From contig CAYYTU010000003.1 in the NCBI GenBank assembly GCA_964474655.1, forward strand, positions 62,001-126,000: a stretch of 64,000 bases of DNA, read 5' to 3'. Shown piece by piece: positions 35,606 through 45,374 of this stretch (position 1 is the stretch's first letter; the number at the start of each line of letters is the position of its first letter). Source of the stretch: CAYYTU01 sp964474655 (GTDB taxonomy: Bacteria > Chloroflexota > Anaerolineae > B4-G1). The notes beneath the pieces were generated by a model. That model was not told where the DNA came from and did no database searches. It saw only the letters and a program-made list of their open reading frames with translations. The position numbers and the translations under genes were made by a program.

Positions 35606-37903
35606 TTAGCGAATAGTGATGGTGGTCGGCAGCTCGACCGAATCGCCTTCCCCATCCCGGCGCGGCAGACGCGCCAGCGTCTCCAGATCGTACATCCCGA
35701 CCACCAGACGGTACTCGCCCGGCGGCAGGTCGGCGGGCAACACCATCGGATGCGGATCGACTACCGTCTCGCCCGCCGCCCACAGCGAGGTGGGATAATC
35801 GCCCCCTAACGGCGGGCCATCGGCCTGGGTCATTGGCTCAGGCTGCTCGCCGATCAGATGGACGAAGACCTGGTAATCGTCGGTGGGTGCCCGTTGGGCC
35901 TCCCAATGTAACGTCGCCGTGATCACTGCTCCGGGCTCGACGGTGGTTGACGAGAGATCATAGCCGCGCAGTATGACGCCATCCGCCAGGCCGACGGCGA
36001 GCGAATGCTCCGGCGCGGGCGATACAGCCGGCGGCGCCAGCTTGGCCTCGCCCACCTTCACGGTCCCCAGCGTCCGGTTAGTCTCTGGATGGTAGAATCC
36101 CACCTCCAGCCGAAGCCGGCTGGGGGCACGCGCAGCGTCGGCGACCGGGATGCGATAGGGGTCGCGCCAGACCTGACCCGGCTCCCAGCGATCAGTGGGT
36201 ACCATGCCACAGGCCGGACGACGATTGACATGTCCGGCCAGCTCGTGCTCGCGCCCCAGCAGGCGGGCGAAGCTGACGTAATCGTTTCCATCGGACGCTA
36301 TGGCCTCCCAATATACCACGACCTCCACATATTCGTAAGTTCCTTCGGGCCTTACAGACTGCGGTTCAAACGTCCAGCCCACCACACGCGCCACATCGCC
36401 CACCTCCAACGGGTCATCAAGGCGAGCGTGGTCAGGTACCTCGGATCGAGTGATGGGCTCCGGGGGGGCATAAGCCGGCATAATGGTGACGAAAGGAAGC
36501 AGAGCAGCGATCGTCAGCAACAGGACGGTGACGCTCAGGCTCAGCGCCGGGTGATAGGGCCCTGGGACCCATTGGCGCAGCCCCAACATCAGCAGGAGGC
36601 TGATCGCGCCGATGCCGGGAAAGATCAAGCGTCCCTGGAAGGCGGGCGAGATCAAGGTCCAGCGCAGCACCGAGGCGAAGAGAATCCCGACCCAGGCAAT
36701 GGGTATCAGCTTGCGGAAGCCACGCTGAGAAAGCCGTCCGATCTCTATTCCGGCCCCAGCACGCCATCGACGCGCGGTCCAGAGCACAAATCCGGTCACA
36801 CCAGCCAAGGATAGGAAATCGAAGAACCAATAGACCCAGCGCGGGGCCATCACGTTTACGCCTCCGAAAAGCCCCCAATAAGTCCAGCGGAAGGTGACAA
36901 ATTCTCCCAGCCAATCTCGCAAGGTAGGCAAGTGTGCTCGCGTGCCCTGGATGGTGATGAAAGCGTTTAGGCCGGTCGGGTCGCCATAGAGCCGCCAGTT
37001 GCGGACGAACCACCAGCCGCTGATGGCGAACGCTACCAGCATAAGTAAAAAAGTGTGGAGCAGTATGGAAGCTAACCGCCGGGTAGGGGTTTCGTCACCG
37101 TTCGCACGCCAGATCCGGAAGGCGAGGACGGACAAGGCCAGCGGCACCAGGCCCAGCAGGCTCAATTTGGTCAAGAAACCTATTCCCAGCACCCCCCCCA
37201 GCCACAGGTGGCCTCCGATCAAAGCTTGAGGCGAGCGATCGGGCTTCTTCGCCATCCGGATCAGCATCAGCAGCGCTAAGTTTCCCACAAAGGCCGCCAT
37301 AGCGTCATTGTTGACAGCGGCGCTGACGAAGAGGAACATCGGGTTGAAAGCCGTGAGCGCAGTAGCGCCAAAGGCAAGAGCCGGTTGCGCGGGGAGGAGC
37401 TCGCGGGCCAGGTAGTAGGTCAGAATCACCGTCCCGCCCCCAAATAACAGTGTCAGAAGCCGGCAGCTATGGATGGCTAACACGGACCCTTCCCAGGGGA
37501 ACCGCTCCTGCGCCGGGCGGTGGATGATCAAGTTCTTGTTGCAGATCTGGGTGGGGTTGCCGATGAAGGCGTGCCAGTTCATTCGGCGCACGTCATATAG
37601 ATCGGAGGTATCGATCCACGCAGTCGCCGCTGCCATCAGGGCGTAGTAGGCCGGCGGTTGCCCTCCAGTCTGTAGCCAGGGACAGTCGTCAGGGGACCGC
37701 AAGCATATCTCCGGCTCCAGCACAGGCAGCTCCCCTTGGGCCTGGATGTGTTGGACGTAGGGGTAATGCTTGAACTCATCGGAGGATTCCAACACCGGCG
37801 TGGCGAGACTATATACCACGCCCAGGAGCAGAAAGCATAAACAGAGAACGAAGATCCACCAACGATGGGCGATAATCGTCCGCAGCTTGGATGGCTGGAT
37901 CAT
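35606..37903 (-). CDS. GT-C membrane glycosyltransferase with two C-terminal beta-sandwiches (array member B5)
   Basis: The protein has 765 residues. The N-terminal part has the B-type lead-in LATPVLESSDEFKHYPYVQ, with the acidic SDE in the first extracytoplasmic loop, and a long loop ending GGQPPAYYALMAAATAW. About ten more helices run to residue 470. Two beta-sandwich domains follow: about 495-625 (VARVVGWTFEPQS, YVEVVVYWEAIASDGNDYVS) and 640-760 (ILRGYDLSSTTVEPGAVITA, DDYQVFVHLIGEQPEPMTQA, YPTSLWAAGETVVDPHPMVL). Start overlaps the previous stop as ATGA. Sugar and acceptor unknown. A cysteine-containing insertion (EICLRSPDDCPWLQT) is private to this copy. Confidence 0.8.
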   Translation of the reverse strand: MIQPSKLRTIIAHRWWIFVLCLCFLLLGVVYSLATPVLESSDEFKHYPYVQHIQAQGELPVLEPEICLRSPDDCPWLQTGGQPPAYYALMAAATAWIDTSDLYDVRRMNWHAFIGNPTQICNKNLIIHRPAQERFPWEGSVLAIHSCRLLTLLFGGGTVILTYYLARELLPAQPALAFGATALTAFNPMFLFVSAAVNNDAMAAFVGNLALLMLIRMAKKPDRSPQALIGGHLWLGGVLGIGFLTKLSLLGLVPLALSVLAFRIWRANGDETPTRRLASILLHTFLLMLVAFAISGWWFVRNWRLYGDPTGLNAFITIQGTRAHLPTLRDWLGEFVTFRWTYWGLFGGVNVMAPRWVYWFFDFLSLAGVTGFVLWTARRWRAGAGIEIGRLSQRGFRKLIPIAWVGILFASVLRWTLISPAFQGRLIFPGIGAISLLLMLGLRQWVPGPYHPALSLSVTVLLLTIAALLPFVTIMPAYAPPEPITRSEVPDHARLDDPLEVGDVARVVGWTFEPQSVRPEGTYEYVEVVVYWEAIASDGNDYVSFARLLGREHELAGHVNRRPACGMVPTDRWEPGQVWRDPYRIPVADAARAPSRLRLEVGFYHPETNRTLGTVKVGEAKLAPPAVSPAPEHSLAVGLADGVILRGYDLSSTTVEPGAVITATLHWEAQRAPTDDYQVFVHLIGEQPEPMTQADGPPLGGDYPTSLWAAGETVVDPHPMVLPADLPPGEYRLVVGMYDLETLARLPRRDGEGDSVELPTTITIR

Positions 37904-40230
37904 GGGATAGTCACACTCCCGGCGACGACGGTATCGTTGACAAAGCGCGTGCCCATACCATCGTAAGCAGGCAGACGCTCCTTAGTATCCGGATGATACA
38001 TCCCCACCAGCAAGGTTCCCTGCCCCGAGGAAGCGGACTCATCGACGGTGAGCTGGTAATGATCCCGTATCACGTCTCCGGGCAACCAGTAAGAGGTGGG
38101 GTATTGACCGTTCACCGGCGGGTGATCCTGCTGAGCGATTAGGTCGCCGTTCTCGTCGAAGAGATGGACAAAAACGGTGTAATCCGTCGCCACACCTGCC
38201 TCCGCCCGCCAGACGAGGGTGACATTTAGGGTCTCGCCGGGATAGACGATATCGCTGGAAAGATTATAGCCCACCAGGGTGACGATATCGCCCAGATGGC
38301 CCTCTACAGAGTGGTCCACTTCATCGGAAAGCGGCTCGTCCGGCCTCACTGGCACAGCATCCAGAATGACTAGATCGAGCGGCGGTTGATCGGGATCGAG
38401 CTTGAGCGACAAGCGCCGCCGTCCCTCTTCCCCCCGCTGGTAGAGACCGGCATGTAACATCGCAACCGTCGGCAAGTCCATATCGGAGGCGATGGGGATG
38501 AGGTAGCGGTCGCGATAGATCACCCCCGGCTGCCAGAGCGGGGGGGGGAAGTTGCCTCGCCCGGGATAACAATCGACGCCGCCGACGGGCTCCAGCTCCC
38601 GCCCCAGGATCTGGATATAGGTGAAATAGCTCTCCTCAGGCTGGTCTTCTGCTTGCCAGTAGAGACTGACGGGGACGAGGTCCCCCGGCTGCGCCTCGTC
38701 CGTCTCGACGACGCCGCCGAGCAAGGTGACGGCAGAACCCTCGAAGATCACGTCGAGGCGTCTCATCTCTTCAGGGAGGTCACGCTCCGTCACTACTTTC
38801 GGCTTGGCATAGGCCGGGAGGATGTACAGGAAGAGGGATAGCAACGCCAGTGCGATGTGAAGCAGCCCCACCGTCTCCGCCAGATGACGCCGCCAACGCC
38901 GAGGCGCGAGACGGCCCAGCCCCAGCATCAGGAAAACACCAATAGGCGCTACGGCGGGCATCAAATAACGCCCCTGTGAGCCCAGCACGATCATAATGAA
39001 GCGCCAGACCGAGGCAAAGATGGATAAGAAAGCAGCCAGTAAAACGAATAGACCGCACTGCGCCTGTCCCGGCAGTTGGCGCGCGGTACGTTGATCAAGC
39101 AGCACCAGGATCAGCCCCACGAACGCCAGCGCCATCATCGCCCACCAGAAGCGATACATCCACGGAGAAACAGGGACGTTCAACCAGCCGAAGAGGGCCC
39201 AGAACGACATCACCAGCCCCTTTAGCTGGGGAATCACCTCAAAGAAGCCGATCGGTTCGTCCCGCACGGTAGCAGTATGGCTGAGCCAGGCGTCAACGCC
39301 CATTACTTGGCCGTAGAGCAGCGCGTTACGCCCGAACCACCAGCCGCAGAGGAGAATGGCGATTCCGAAAAGGATGAGGCCGTTTATTAACAGGCGTCGC
39401 AGCTGTTCGTTGCGAACCAAATTACCCCAGGTATACTGGGCCCCGCGTAACGTCTGCCGCTTGGTGCGCATACCATCAAGAAGGAGCGCCAGGCCAAGCG
39501 GGGCCGCCAGCACTACTCCGCTGAGCTTGGAGAGCGCGGCAAGGCCGAGCGCAGCACCGGTCAGCCCCAGGCCGCGCCGTGAGAGGCCTCGCACCGCCAG
39601 CCGCACGCCCCCCCAGATGGCGAGGGAGCCGAAAGCGGTCACCGCGGCGTCGTTACTCACTCGAGCGCAGGTGAAGATAAACATGGGGTTGAAGGCCACC
39701 AGGGCCGCAGAACCCGGCGCCAGCCACGTATGGAACGTATGACGGTCCGGCGGAAATAAGTCCCACACGAGGCCATAAGTCGCTATGATCGCCATCGCGC
39801 CCAGGGCCGTCGAGACCAATCGGGCGATGTGGACTGTCAGGGACGTGCCCCGCCAGGGGAATCGTTCGGCTGGGGTGTGGATCAAGAAATTTTTGTTGAC
39901 TGTCCGATCGGCATCTCCCATTGTGACGTATGGGTTCTCCCAGGCCCAGGTATGGAAGTCGATGTCCTCAGTGTTCCAGAAGGTGAGCGCGGCGTTGAGG
40001 GCGTAGTACAGCGGCGGATGGCTGGCCACGTAGCCGGTGACCCGCTTGCCGGAGGGAGCACCCTGCACCGGCAGACCGCGGCCCTCTGTCAGCTCGTGGA
40101 TGTAGGCGTAGTGCCCGCCGGCATCGGGGGTCTCAAAGATGGGGATCGTCGCGCCGTAGAGCACGGCGATGAGCAGGTAGAGGCTCAAGATGACCAGTAA
40201 TCGGCGGTGTTTTCGCAAGGTGGTCATCAT
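37900..40230 (-). CDS. GT-C membrane glycosyltransferase with two C-terminal beta-sandwiches (array member B4)
   Basis: The protein has 776 residues. It is of the same B-type layout, but the first loop reads IPIFETPDAGGHYAY: the PDE of its paralogues is PDA, so one of the two acidic residues expected to handle the sugar-phosphate donor is missing. SHPPLYYALNAALTFW follows. Beta-sandwiches lie at about 515-635 (VTLLGGVVETDEAQPGDLVP, YWQAEDQPEESYFTYIQILG) and 655-770 (IVTLVGYNLSSDIVYPGETL, DYTVFVHLFDENGDLIAQQD, YPTSYWLPGDVIRDHYQLTV). Start and stop overlap both neighbours by 4 bp (ATGA). The enzyme may be altered or inactive. Confidence 0.8.
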   Translation of the reverse strand: MMTTLRKHRRLLVILSLYLLIAVLYGATIPIFETPDAGGHYAYIHELTEGRGLPVQGAPSGKRVTGYVASHPPLYYALNAALTFWNTEDIDFHTWAWENPYVTMGDADRTVNKNFLIHTPAERFPWRGTSLTVHIARLVSTALGAMAIIATYGLVWDLFPPDRHTFHTWLAPGSAALVAFNPMFIFTCARVSNDAAVTAFGSLAIWGGVRLAVRGLSRRGLGLTGAALGLAALSKLSGVVLAAPLGLALLLDGMRTKRQTLRGAQYTWGNLVRNEQLRRLLINGLILFGIAILLCGWWFGRNALLYGQVMGVDAWLSHTATVRDEPIGFFEVIPQLKGLVMSFWALFGWLNVPVSPWMYRFWWAMMALAFVGLILVLLDQRTARQLPGQAQCGLFVLLAAFLSIFASVWRFIMIVLGSQGRYLMPAVAPIGVFLMLGLGRLAPRRWRRHLAETVGLLHIALALLSLFLYILPAYAKPKVVTERDLPEEMRRLDVIFEGSAVTLLGGVVETDEAQPGDLVPVSLYWQAEDQPEESYFTYIQILGRELEPVGGVDCYPGRGNFPPPLWQPGVIYRDRYLIPIASDMDLPTVAMLHAGLYQRGEEGRRRLSLKLDPDQPPLDLVILDAVPVRPDEPLSDEVDHSVEGHLGDIVTLVGYNLSSDIVYPGETLNVTLVWRAEAGVATDYTVFVHLFDENGDLIAQQDHPPVNGQYPTSYWLPGDVIRDHYQLTVDESASSGQGTLLVGMYHPDTKERLPAYDGMGTRFVNDTVVAGSVTIP

Positions 40231-43082
40231 TCCACGTTTACCTCTTGTAAAATCACGTAACCGCCGGAGGCGAGTTCGCCGTTGACCCGGGTTTCTGGGC
40301 GATGTCCCGTCTTGGGGTCATAGAAGCCGGTCGAAAGCGTATACTCACCGGATGGTAAGTTGGTTAACGAGATAGTGTAGGGGTCGGTGATAACCTCGCC
40401 GGCACGCCAGCCGGTCGTGGGACGGGCCCAATCGACCGGCACGCCTCCGGCCTGGGCCAGCGGCGGCTGGTCGGGATCGCCCAGGTGGACGAAGACGTGG
40501 TAATTTTGCTCCAAGTTTCGCCTGGCCTGCCAGTAGAGCGTGACCGTCAACGCGTCCTCCGATTGCGCCAGGTCGTAGCCGCGCAGACGGACGCTGTCGC
40601 CGAGCTCGACGCTTTCCAGTCGATGGTCGACGTCGTCGGGCAGATCGGTTATCAGGGGCCAGGCTTCCACCTGCACAGTGTCGATCGTGAACCAGTCGCG
40701 AGTCCCATACCAGCGGCGGACGGGCACGACGCGCCCAGTTTCGGCTTCCACCAGGCCGATCTGCACCCGATAGCGCCCGTCTTTCAGATCGGCGGGAAGC
40801 GGCAGCGCCAGACGTCCGGCCACCTGGTCGCCGGCACGCCAGGCGCTGGTCGGGAAGCCGGCCGCGCTGGGCGCCATCTCGCCGACGGCGACTTCTTGGC
40901 CCCAAAAGTTGACGAGGCGTGCGCGAAGGCGCAGGTCGGCGTCGATCGGCGCATCGGCATGCCAGGTCAATGAGCCCACGATGGGATGACCGGCGCGGAA
41001 CTTATCAGAATTCAGCATACTCTCCAGGAGATTGACGTTCCCACCGAAGCGAGCCTGCGGGCACGATGCCGTGTGGGTGGCAGGCCGCGTTACGCGCAGT
41101 TGTCCGATGGCCTGGGGTTGCCCCAGGCCAACCGGTTCCACCTCCACCTGGTAGGTGATGGGGGGCACATCATCGGGTAACGAAAGCCGGAATTCAGTAT
41201 GTACGAATTCATCGGTAGACCAAGACGACACGGGAAAGAAAGGCAGGACTTGCTCCGTTCGCTCGTACCAGGTAGTTCCCTTCTGATCCGACAACCTGAC
41301 GCTCAATGTGAGCGGCTGTTCGGGTAGGTCTTTATCGCCAACAGATTGCCAGTAGAGATCGAGCCAGGTATCTTGTCCTACAGTCGCATCTGGGATTTGG
41401 GAGCCGGCGAGGCGCAGTGTCTCCCACTCGACATCGAGGTGTTCAGCTGCGCTCGGCGGCGCGTCGAAGATCGGCGGCGCGTCGTCGTAAGCAGCCACAC
41501 CCACGTAGGTCCACCAGGCCTCAAATTCCCGCTGGGCAACCTTGAAAAGATTAGCGTCGGCCCAATCAGGCAAAAACTCGTGGGGGAAGTACGTGGGCGG
41601 CGGCCCATAGAGGAACCAGATACGATCGTAGCGCCGGGACCAGTCTTGAAACTGCGCCAGGGCCTCTTCTGTATCTTCATGGTTCCCATAGCGCGGAATA
41701 GTGGTCTCAGGATAGGGCCTGTCGTAATAATAATCGAACGTCAAACGAATCACCGGATGGTGAAGCACGATAGCATCGCCGGGGCGTGCGTTCTCCTCGA
41801 TGTACCGGACCGCGCTGCGTATATCGTCTTTCCAGAACCGGTGGGAAGTAAAGATTTCGTAATTCACCTGTCCACGGAGGAACAATACCAATCCCAACAT
41901 CACAATCAGACCCGGCCAGAAGCGTCGCCGCAATGTGGTCAGGCCTTGAGCCATCACCAGCTCCCAGGCCGGGCTGACAACCATCAGGTGGCGCGGGTTC
42001 ATGTAGCTCGGTTTGAAGAGTAGAAGCATGTATTGCGCTGCAATGGGTACGAAGAAACTCCCCAGGCCGAGCACCCAGGCTCGCCGACGATGTTTTGCGT
42101 CCAGCATCAGGGCGCCTGTGCCAAAGAGCGCCAGGAAAGGGGCAGTTCGCCACAACGGCTGGACGGCCAATCGGCTGGGCCCCAGGCTGAAAGAACTACT
42201 GACCTCCCGGAGAATAGCCGGTAAAGAACGATAGGTGAAGGCAAAGAGGTCAGGTATGCCCAATGTGCGTCTAAGGTAGGGCAACAGCGGGATGAGAACG
42301 AGAGCCAGCGTGGCGAGCGCCATCAACGGCTTGGGGGATCGGGCGTGTATATGGTACGCTGTATAAACCACAACCTCGAAGGCCAGGAGCAAGAAGCCCC
42401 CGTAGTGCATATACAGCATCGCGGAGGTGACCGCCACGAAGGCCAGATAATCGCGAGGGCGAGACTCCTTCTTCAAAAGCGGCATAAGGGTGTAGATCGA
42501 CGCCAGGCTCAGTACCACCAGCCAGGTGTACATTCGCGCCTCTTGGGCGTACCAGAGGTAATACGGCGAGATTGCGGCCGACAGCGCGGCCCATAATCCC
42601 GTCTCGGCGCTCAAGAGCGAGCACCCCAAGGCGTAGATAAGCGGCAGGATCAAGGTAGCTGCCACCACCGAGGGGAAGCGCAAAGCAAACTCGCTCCGTC
42701 CAGCACCTTGTATCCAGGCTTGCATCAGCAAGAAATAGAGGGGAGGGTGGAGATCGGGCGTAGCAATAAAACCATCTTCATAGCCCGAATCGGCGTCCGC
42801 GAGCACCAGGGGCAAGTAGACGCGAAATGGCAACGACGATGGTTCGTCACCCGCTCCAGCGGCGTGGATCCCGTGATAGTCCGGCTTTGTAGGAACCAGA
42901 TTCAGGTTCTGGAAGATCAAGGGAAGCGGCTGCTCAGCCCGGCGCAGGGTCAGCCCTTCATCGCTCCACAGGCTTTGGGCATCCAGATTATACAGGCGCA
43001 GAGCAAACGAAGCCACGCAGAGCACAACCAGAAGCCAGTTGGCCCAGCGAGTGTCAAGAGGGACGGTCAAGTTATTGGCCAT
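40227..43082 (-). CDS. GT-C membrane glycosyltransferase with three C-terminal beta-sandwiches (array member A2)
   Basis: The protein has 951 residues and is of A type: after one helix it reads LDAQSLWSDEGLTLRR, with the DE pair at 41-42 as in GT39/GT83 enzymes, then LHPPLYFLLMQAW and YLWYAQEARMYTWLV, matching PMT-2-like glycosyltransferases. Membrane part to about residue 400, a soluble alpha/beta linker region to about 530, then three beta-sandwiches: about 535-650, 670-800 (LRLRARLVNFWGQEVAVGEM, FPTSAWRAGDQVAGRLALPL) and 825-945 (SVRLRGYDLAQSEDALTVTL, QNYHVFVHLGDPDQPPLAQA, TTGWRAGEVITDPYTISL). It starts 33 bp after the preceding gene, the widest spacing in the array, and ends in an ATGA overlap. 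Confidence 0.82.
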   Translation of the reverse strand: MANNLTVPLDTRWANWLLVVLCVASFALRLYNLDAQSLWSDEGLTLRRAEQPLPLIFQNLNLVPTKPDYHGIHAAGAGDEPSSLPFRVYLPLVLADADSGYEDGFIATPDLHPPLYFLLMQAWIQGAGRSEFALRFPSVVAATLILPLIYALGCSLLSAETGLWAALSAAISPYYLWYAQEARMYTWLVVLSLASIYTLMPLLKKESRPRDYLAFVAVTSAMLYMHYGGFLLLAFEVVVYTAYHIHARSPKPLMALATLALVLIPLLPYLRRTLGIPDLFAFTYRSLPAILREVSSSFSLGPSRLAVQPLWRTAPFLALFGTGALMLDAKHRRRAWVLGLGSFFVPIAAQYMLLLFKPSYMNPRHLMVVSPAWELVMAQGLTTLRRRFWPGLIVMLGLVLFLRGQVNYEIFTSHRFWKDDIRSAVRYIEENARPGDAIVLHHPVIRLTFDYYYDRPYPETTIPRYGNHEDTEEALAQFQDWSRRYDRIWFLYGPPPTYFPHEFLPDWADANLFKVAQREFEAWWTYVGVAAYDDAPPIFDAPPSAAEHLDVEWETLRLAGSQIPDATVGQDTWLDLYWQSVGDKDLPEQPLTLSVRLSDQKGTTWYERTEQVLPFFPVSSWSTDEFVHTEFRLSLPDDVPPITYQVEVEPVGLGQPQAIGQLRVTRPATHTASCPQARFGGNVNLLESMLNSDKFRAGHPIVGSLTWHADAPIDADLRLRARLVNFWGQEVAVGEMAPSAAGFPTSAWRAGDQVAGRLALPLPADLKDGRYRVQIGLVEAETGRVVPVRRWYGTRDWFTIDTVQVEAWPLITDLPDDVDHRLESVELGDSVRLRGYDLAQSEDALTVTLYWQARRNLEQNYHVFVHLGDPDQPPLAQAGGVPVDWARPTTGWRAGEVITDPYTISLTNLPSGEYTLSTGFYDPKTGHRPETRVNGELASGGYVILQEVNVE

Positions 43083-43115
43083 AGGATACCCATTTTAGCG
43101 CATCTATGGGGAATC

Positions 43116-45374
43116 TCAAGGCGAATCAGAGCGAACGACGACGGTAGCGAGTGGCACGGCGTCCCCCTTGACGGTACCATCGGAGGCCAAGTGCTGAAGC
43201 CGCTCTCCGCTCTCCAAGAGATACATACCAGCAATCAACGGGTAATCACCGGGAGGCAGATTCTCGGGTAGCTGAAGCGTACGCGAATCTGTCACTACCT
43301 CACCGAGGTCCCAGAATGAGGTGGGGTAACGTCCATCTTTAGGTTGACCATCATCCTGGGCATAGGGGGGGGCCTCCGAGGCGGCTAAGTGCAGGAAGAC
43401 AGTATAGTCAACCGAAAGAGGTGTTTGTGCTTGCCAGTAGAGCGTGAGAGCGAGGCTTTCTCCCGGCGCGAGCTCCAGCTGATCGGCCTCGTAACCGAGA
43501 AGCGTTATCTGGTCACCGAGGTTGGCGTCGATTTGGGTGGGCGCGGTGACGGTAGGGTACGCGCTGGGAGCGACCTTGACGCGATCTAATAACACCAGCT
43601 CGATCGGCGTGCCGTTGGGATCGAAGGCAGGCAGCCGCTCGTCGCTTTCCGGCTTGTGCCAGCCGACTTCGACGTCGTAGACGGCAGGGACGGGCGCCCA
43701 ATCTTTCACCGATACGTCCAACACATCGCAGAAGCGATCACCGGGCTTCCAGCGGCTGGTGGGATAGCGGCTCAGTCCCGGATGCGTGTTGCGTGCCCCA
43801 ACGATGGTCTCCTCCGGGCCGAGAAAGTGGACGAAGTAAGCGTAGTTATTCTCCATCGTTTCCAGCGCTTCCCAGCACAAGGTGACGGTGATCTCGCCAC
43901 CGGGCTCAGCGCGGCGTCGATTCAGATCGTAGCCTATGAGGTGAATCGAATCGCCGAAGCGCAGATCGGCCGGGCGGGTGCGAGAGACCACCTGCTCTTC
44001 CGTGAGCATAGCAGGTGAAGCGTAGGCAGGCCGCAGTACGCCGACGAGGGCGAAGATCACCAACGCTAACATAGCGATCGAGAGCCCGACGGCAAGTCCC
44101 TGCTCGCATTGCCGAGGCAGCCAGTTACTCAACCCCAGTGCGTAAAGCGGGGCCAGGAAACCCAGCGAGACGAAGAGATAGCGACCAAAGTTAGCGGTAT
44201 CGATCAGCGTCATGCGGGCGAAGACGACCAGGAAGGTCATGACAGGGGCGCTGGCCACGATTAGCCAGGCTATGAAGCGCCGCTCGCTCTCAGCACGTCC
44301 ACGCCAGCGGCGTGCTGCAAAAAGAATAAGCCCCCCGATTGCCACCAAACTCAAGAGCCGCGTCAGTCCATTGATCCAGCGCGGCATCGGGATCTGTCCG
44401 TAGCCGAAGGCGCCCCAGAACGAATCGTGAAGGAATCCCAGTTCGCGAGCTGCGGCTACCAGGTCTGGCGCGTCCTCCCGCGTCCCGCCCCAGGCTTCTA
44501 CCTGGCGGCCCATGCTGGTCGGCTCGCCATAAAGAATCTGATTACGTACTAGCCACCATCCGCCGACCAGTAGCGCCAGCACAGCTATGATGGCCCCCAG
44601 GCGCAATATCATTTGCCAGTCAGCACGCTCCTGATCGGTTAAGATGCGCCAGAGCAACGCCAACCCAACCGCGGGCAAGATCAGCAGACAGGTCAATTTA
44701 GTCAGAATTGCCAGGCCGGTCAGCAGCCCCAGGGCTATCGCTCGTCGAGTGGTCGCACCCCGGTTAAGCATCTTGGCAGTGACATACAATAAGGCCGCTG
44801 CCACCAGATTAGCCAGTGGGTCATCGTGTACTGAGCTGCTGATGAAAATAAACATCGGGTTGAAGGCCACCAGCACAGATGCAATCACTGCCAACGAGGG
44901 TCGATCGGGGGAGAGCTCCCGCGCGATCCAATAGATCAACAATACAGTCCCCAGGCCCATCAACAGTGAAAGCCCGCGCACTAGATGGACACCCAGCGCT
45001 ACGTCGCGATAGGGGAAGCCTTCTAGCGCAGGGTCATGCAGATAGAGGCTCTTGTTGTCGACGCCGTACTCGCCCACCTCGTGAATCCAGAAAGGGTTGA
45101 CACGCTCGGCGAGGGCGTCGAAGTTCTCGTTTGGCACCCAATTGGTAAGCAGGGCGCCCAGCGCGTAATAGAGCGGTGGGTGATGGGCCTTGGTAGGTTC
45201 GTCTGGTTCCAGCACGGGCAGCCGACGCTCCTCAACCAGGAAGCGGATGTTCTCGTAGTTCAAGGCCTCGTCGGGGCTCTCGAAGAGGGGGTTGACTGCG
45301 CTGTAGGCCACGCCCAGCGCCAGGTACAGCGCTAGGATGGCGAGAAGCAGCCGCTTCGCCGTCCGTTTATTCAT
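43116..45374 (-). CDS. GT-C membrane glycosyltransferase with two C-terminal beta-sandwiches (array member B3)
   Basis: The protein has 752 residues. First loop: VNPLFESPDEALNYENIRFL with the PDE pair; second: HHPPLYYALGALLTNW. Membrane part to about residue 460. Beta-sandwich 1 at about 480-610 (SIHLIGYDLNRRRAEPGGEI, ENNYAYFVHFLGPEETIVGA, YPTSRWKPGDRFCDVLDVSV) and 2 at about 630-745 (ITLLGYEADQLELAPGESLA, VDYTVFLHLAASEAPPYAQD, YPTSFWDLGEVVTDSRTLQL). Its first sandwich is closely similar to that of the next gene upstream (B2), pointing to a recent duplication of the pair. Start overlaps the preceding stop as ATGA. Confidence 0.82.
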   Translation of the reverse strand: MNKRTAKRLLLAILALYLALGVAYSAVNPLFESPDEALNYENIRFLVEERRLPVLEPDEPTKAHHPPLYYALGALLTNWVPNENFDALAERVNPFWIHEVGEYGVDNKSLYLHDPALEGFPYRDVALGVHLVRGLSLLMGLGTVLLIYWIARELSPDRPSLAVIASVLVAFNPMFIFISSSVHDDPLANLVAAALLYVTAKMLNRGATTRRAIALGLLTGLAILTKLTCLLILPAVGLALLWRILTDQERADWQMILRLGAIIAVLALLVGGWWLVRNQILYGEPTSMGRQVEAWGGTREDAPDLVAAARELGFLHDSFWGAFGYGQIPMPRWINGLTRLLSLVAIGGLILFAARRWRGRAESERRFIAWLIVASAPVMTFLVVFARMTLIDTANFGRYLFVSLGFLAPLYALGLSNWLPRQCEQGLAVGLSIAMLALVIFALVGVLRPAYASPAMLTEEQVVSRTRPADLRFGDSIHLIGYDLNRRRAEPGGEITVTLCWEALETMENNYAYFVHFLGPEETIVGARNTHPGLSRYPTSRWKPGDRFCDVLDVSVKDWAPVPAVYDVEVGWHKPESDERLPAFDPNGTPIELVLLDRVKVAPSAYPTVTAPTQIDANLGDQITLLGYEADQLELAPGESLALTLYWQAQTPLSVDYTVFLHLAASEAPPYAQDDGQPKDGRYPTSFWDLGEVVTDSRTLQLPENLPPGDYPLIAGMYLLESGERLQHLASDGTVKGDAVPLATVVVRSDSP

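Noticed and set aside
36005..36814. 269-codon plus-strand ORF inside the GT-C array
   Set aside because: It is fully opposite a convincing GT-C gene and has no recognisable domain.
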